DNA from: Candidatus Cloacimonadota bacterium | GTDB lineage: Bacteria > Cloacimonadota > Cloacimonadia > Cloacimonadales > TCS61 | NCBI GenBank assembly: GCA_011372345.1 | Contig: DRTC01000651.1 | Span: 1 to 5,411 of the forward strand | Length of the DNA: 5,411 bases | Direction of reading: 5' to 3' | Shown here: positions 4,472-5,411 of the stretch, piece after piece | Layout of the letters: each line of letters starts with the position of its first letter | Position numbering within the stretch: the stretch's first letter is position 1 | Translations under genes and position numbers: made by a program | The notes under the pieces: generated by a model | The model's database searches: none | What the model was told of the DNA's origin: nothing | What the model saw: only the letters and a program-made list of their open reading frames with translations

Positions 4472-5411
4472 TCATTTCTTTTGCAAAAAGTCTTTCAAAC
4501 GATATCTATTAAAAAATTTGGTAAATCCAAAACTGATGATATTCCTAAAAAAATGTAATTTGGAGATTACAAAAAATACAAAATCAATTATTGAGAAAAA
4601 AAGGAAAAACAAAAAAATATCAATCAATATTTCAAAAGTAAATTTTCCCGCACTTCCTAATTTTTTTAAGAATATAAGAGGGATAAATTTATATGAAAGG
4701 TATAGAGGATTTTTCCAATAAACTAAAATGGAAGCCATCAATCTGACAAAAGACATTTGGATTGCTTGTTTTGGACAGATATTGATACATCGCATACAAC
4801 CTTCACAATTCCAGTTCCAATGGATTTTATTATTCTTTATATGAATAGCATTAACAGGACATTTCTGTACACATAAACCACATAAATCGCATTTTAAATC
4901 GGCAACATATAATTTACCGATGACCCTTCTGCCGATAAGAGAATACAAAAAGCCAAAAGGTATACTCCAGATAAAATTCAGCAGAAAAATTTTACGATGA
5001 CTTTTCTGACCTTTGATGATTTTGTTTGAAATATTGTGAATTCTTGGTAAAACTTTCTCCATAATCTTTTGATTATTTTCTTTGCTTCTCGGCGGGAAAA
5101 ACGCAGTCATATTGTGCGGATAATCCAAAGTGTCAGAAAAAAACACATCAAAATTTTTAAAATACAAAAGCAATCTAGCCTGATGTAAAGCCCAGCCCTG
5201 ATAACCATCTCTAACACGAGTGCTAATTCTCCCATTTGTGGATATTACCGCGGTCTTTGCATTTTTCCCATTATTAAGATGTAACAAGTATTTACACATA
5301 ATATGTGGAACTGCTGTTGCATATACTGGGAAGAAAAAGATATGTAAATCCATATTAACCGTATTTGGATAAAAACTGTTTTCTATTGCATGAATAATGG
5401 GTTTATAACCA
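4472..5411 (-). CDS. EFR1-type flavodoxin/ferredoxin fusion protein, N-terminus beyond window
   Basis: The frame is open to the window edge: 19 codons lie before the first internal ATG (5353), so that ATG is very likely not the start. 312 residues are visible. The first part resembles the flavodoxin-like half of EFR1 proteins, with IFFFPVYATAVPHIM matching the FPVYGxGxP region. The SGTGN flavin loop expected earlier lies outside. Two 4Fe-4S motifs follow: C174, C177, C180, C184 and C202, C205, C208, C212, numbered from the first complete visible codon. After the clusters come about 100 residues rich in Phe, Ile and Leu, with a probable membrane helix near 258-284 and a basic end. EFR1 proteins usually stop soon after the clusters, so this tail is unusual. 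An electron-transfer role is likely; partners are unknown. The gene looks more AT-rich than its neighbours and is probably a separate unit from rpmH. Confidence 0.85.
   Translation of the reverse strand, partial: GYKPIIHAIENSFYPNTVNMDLHIFFFPVYATAVPHIMCKYLLHLNNGKNAKTAVISTNGRISTRVRDGYQGWALHQARLLLYFKNFDVFFSDTLDYPHNMTAFFPPRSKENNQKIMEKVLPRIHNISNKIIKGQKSHRKIFLLNFIWSIPFGFLYSLIGRRVIGKLYVADLKCDLCGLCVQKCPVNAIHIKNNKIHWNWNCEGCMRCINICPKQAIQMSFVRLMASILVYWKNPLYLSYKFIPLIFLKKLGSAGKFTFEILIDIFLFFLFFSIIDFVFFVISKLHFFRNIISFGFTKFFNRYRLKDFLQKK

Noticed and set aside
4428..4721. Plus-strand open frame of 97 codons opposite the EFR1-type gene
   Set aside because: It lies antisense to the AT-rich tail of a gene with clear motifs, is Lys/Asn-rich low-complexity sequence and has no ribosome binding site.
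1..5411. CRISPR array, tRNA, rRNA or insertion sequence
   Set aside because: No regularly spaced repeats, no RNA-gene signatures and no transposase motifs were seen on either strand.

Overview
The window is a low-GC bacterial chromosome segment. Every well-supported gene lies on the minus strand, so the biology reads from right to left. The core is the conserved ribosomal protein L34 / RNase P / membrane insertase cluster: rpmH (4063-4206), rnpA (3716-4048), yidD (3494-3712), yidC (1703-3358) and jag/khpB (1005-1706). It is followed by a metallo-beta-lactamase-fold hydrolase (227-1048) whose start overlaps the end of jag. YidC has an N-terminal membrane anchor and a large periplasmic domain, which is the diderm (Gram-negative) type. 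A jag gene directly after such a yidC fits several diderm lineages, including candidate phyla such as Cloacimonadota, but the phylum cannot be fixed from this window.

Region by region: 1-124 holds the open 3' end of a plus-strand reading frame that converges on the cluster. 125-226 is a convergent intergenic gap with two inverted repeats, one AT-rich (142-185) and one a GC-richer near-palindrome (195-222). 227-4206 is the compact minus-strand cluster. Its junctions are tight: 14 bp rpmH-rnpA, 3 bp rnpA-yidD, a 4-base yidC-jag overlap and a 44-base jag-hydrolase overlap. The exception is a 135-bp gap before yidC that carries a pair of 14-bp direct repeats. 4207-4471 (265 bp) is non-coding and holds a candidate rpmH promoter with a TTGACA box, a 15-bp palindrome and the rpmH ribosome binding site. 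4472-5411 is the 3' part of an EFR1-type protein (flavodoxin-like part plus two 4Fe-4S clusters) with an unusual hydrophobic C-terminal tail. It is cut by the window edge.

The cluster genes work together as follows. L34 is a ribosomal subunit protein, RnpA is the protein cofactor of RNase P for tRNA 5' processing, YidD and YidC help insert membrane proteins, and Jag/KhpB is an RNA-binding protein usually linked to YidC. The hydrolase sits where a housekeeping gene such as mnmE often follows jag. No dnaA gene or DnaA-box cluster was seen beside rpmH. I see no clear novel defence or mobile system. The points worth a second look are local: altered KH loop in Jag, Lys for Arg in the YidC groove, hairpins at the rnpA start, the in-frame duplication in rnpA, the hydrolase overlap, and the palindrome at 195-222.
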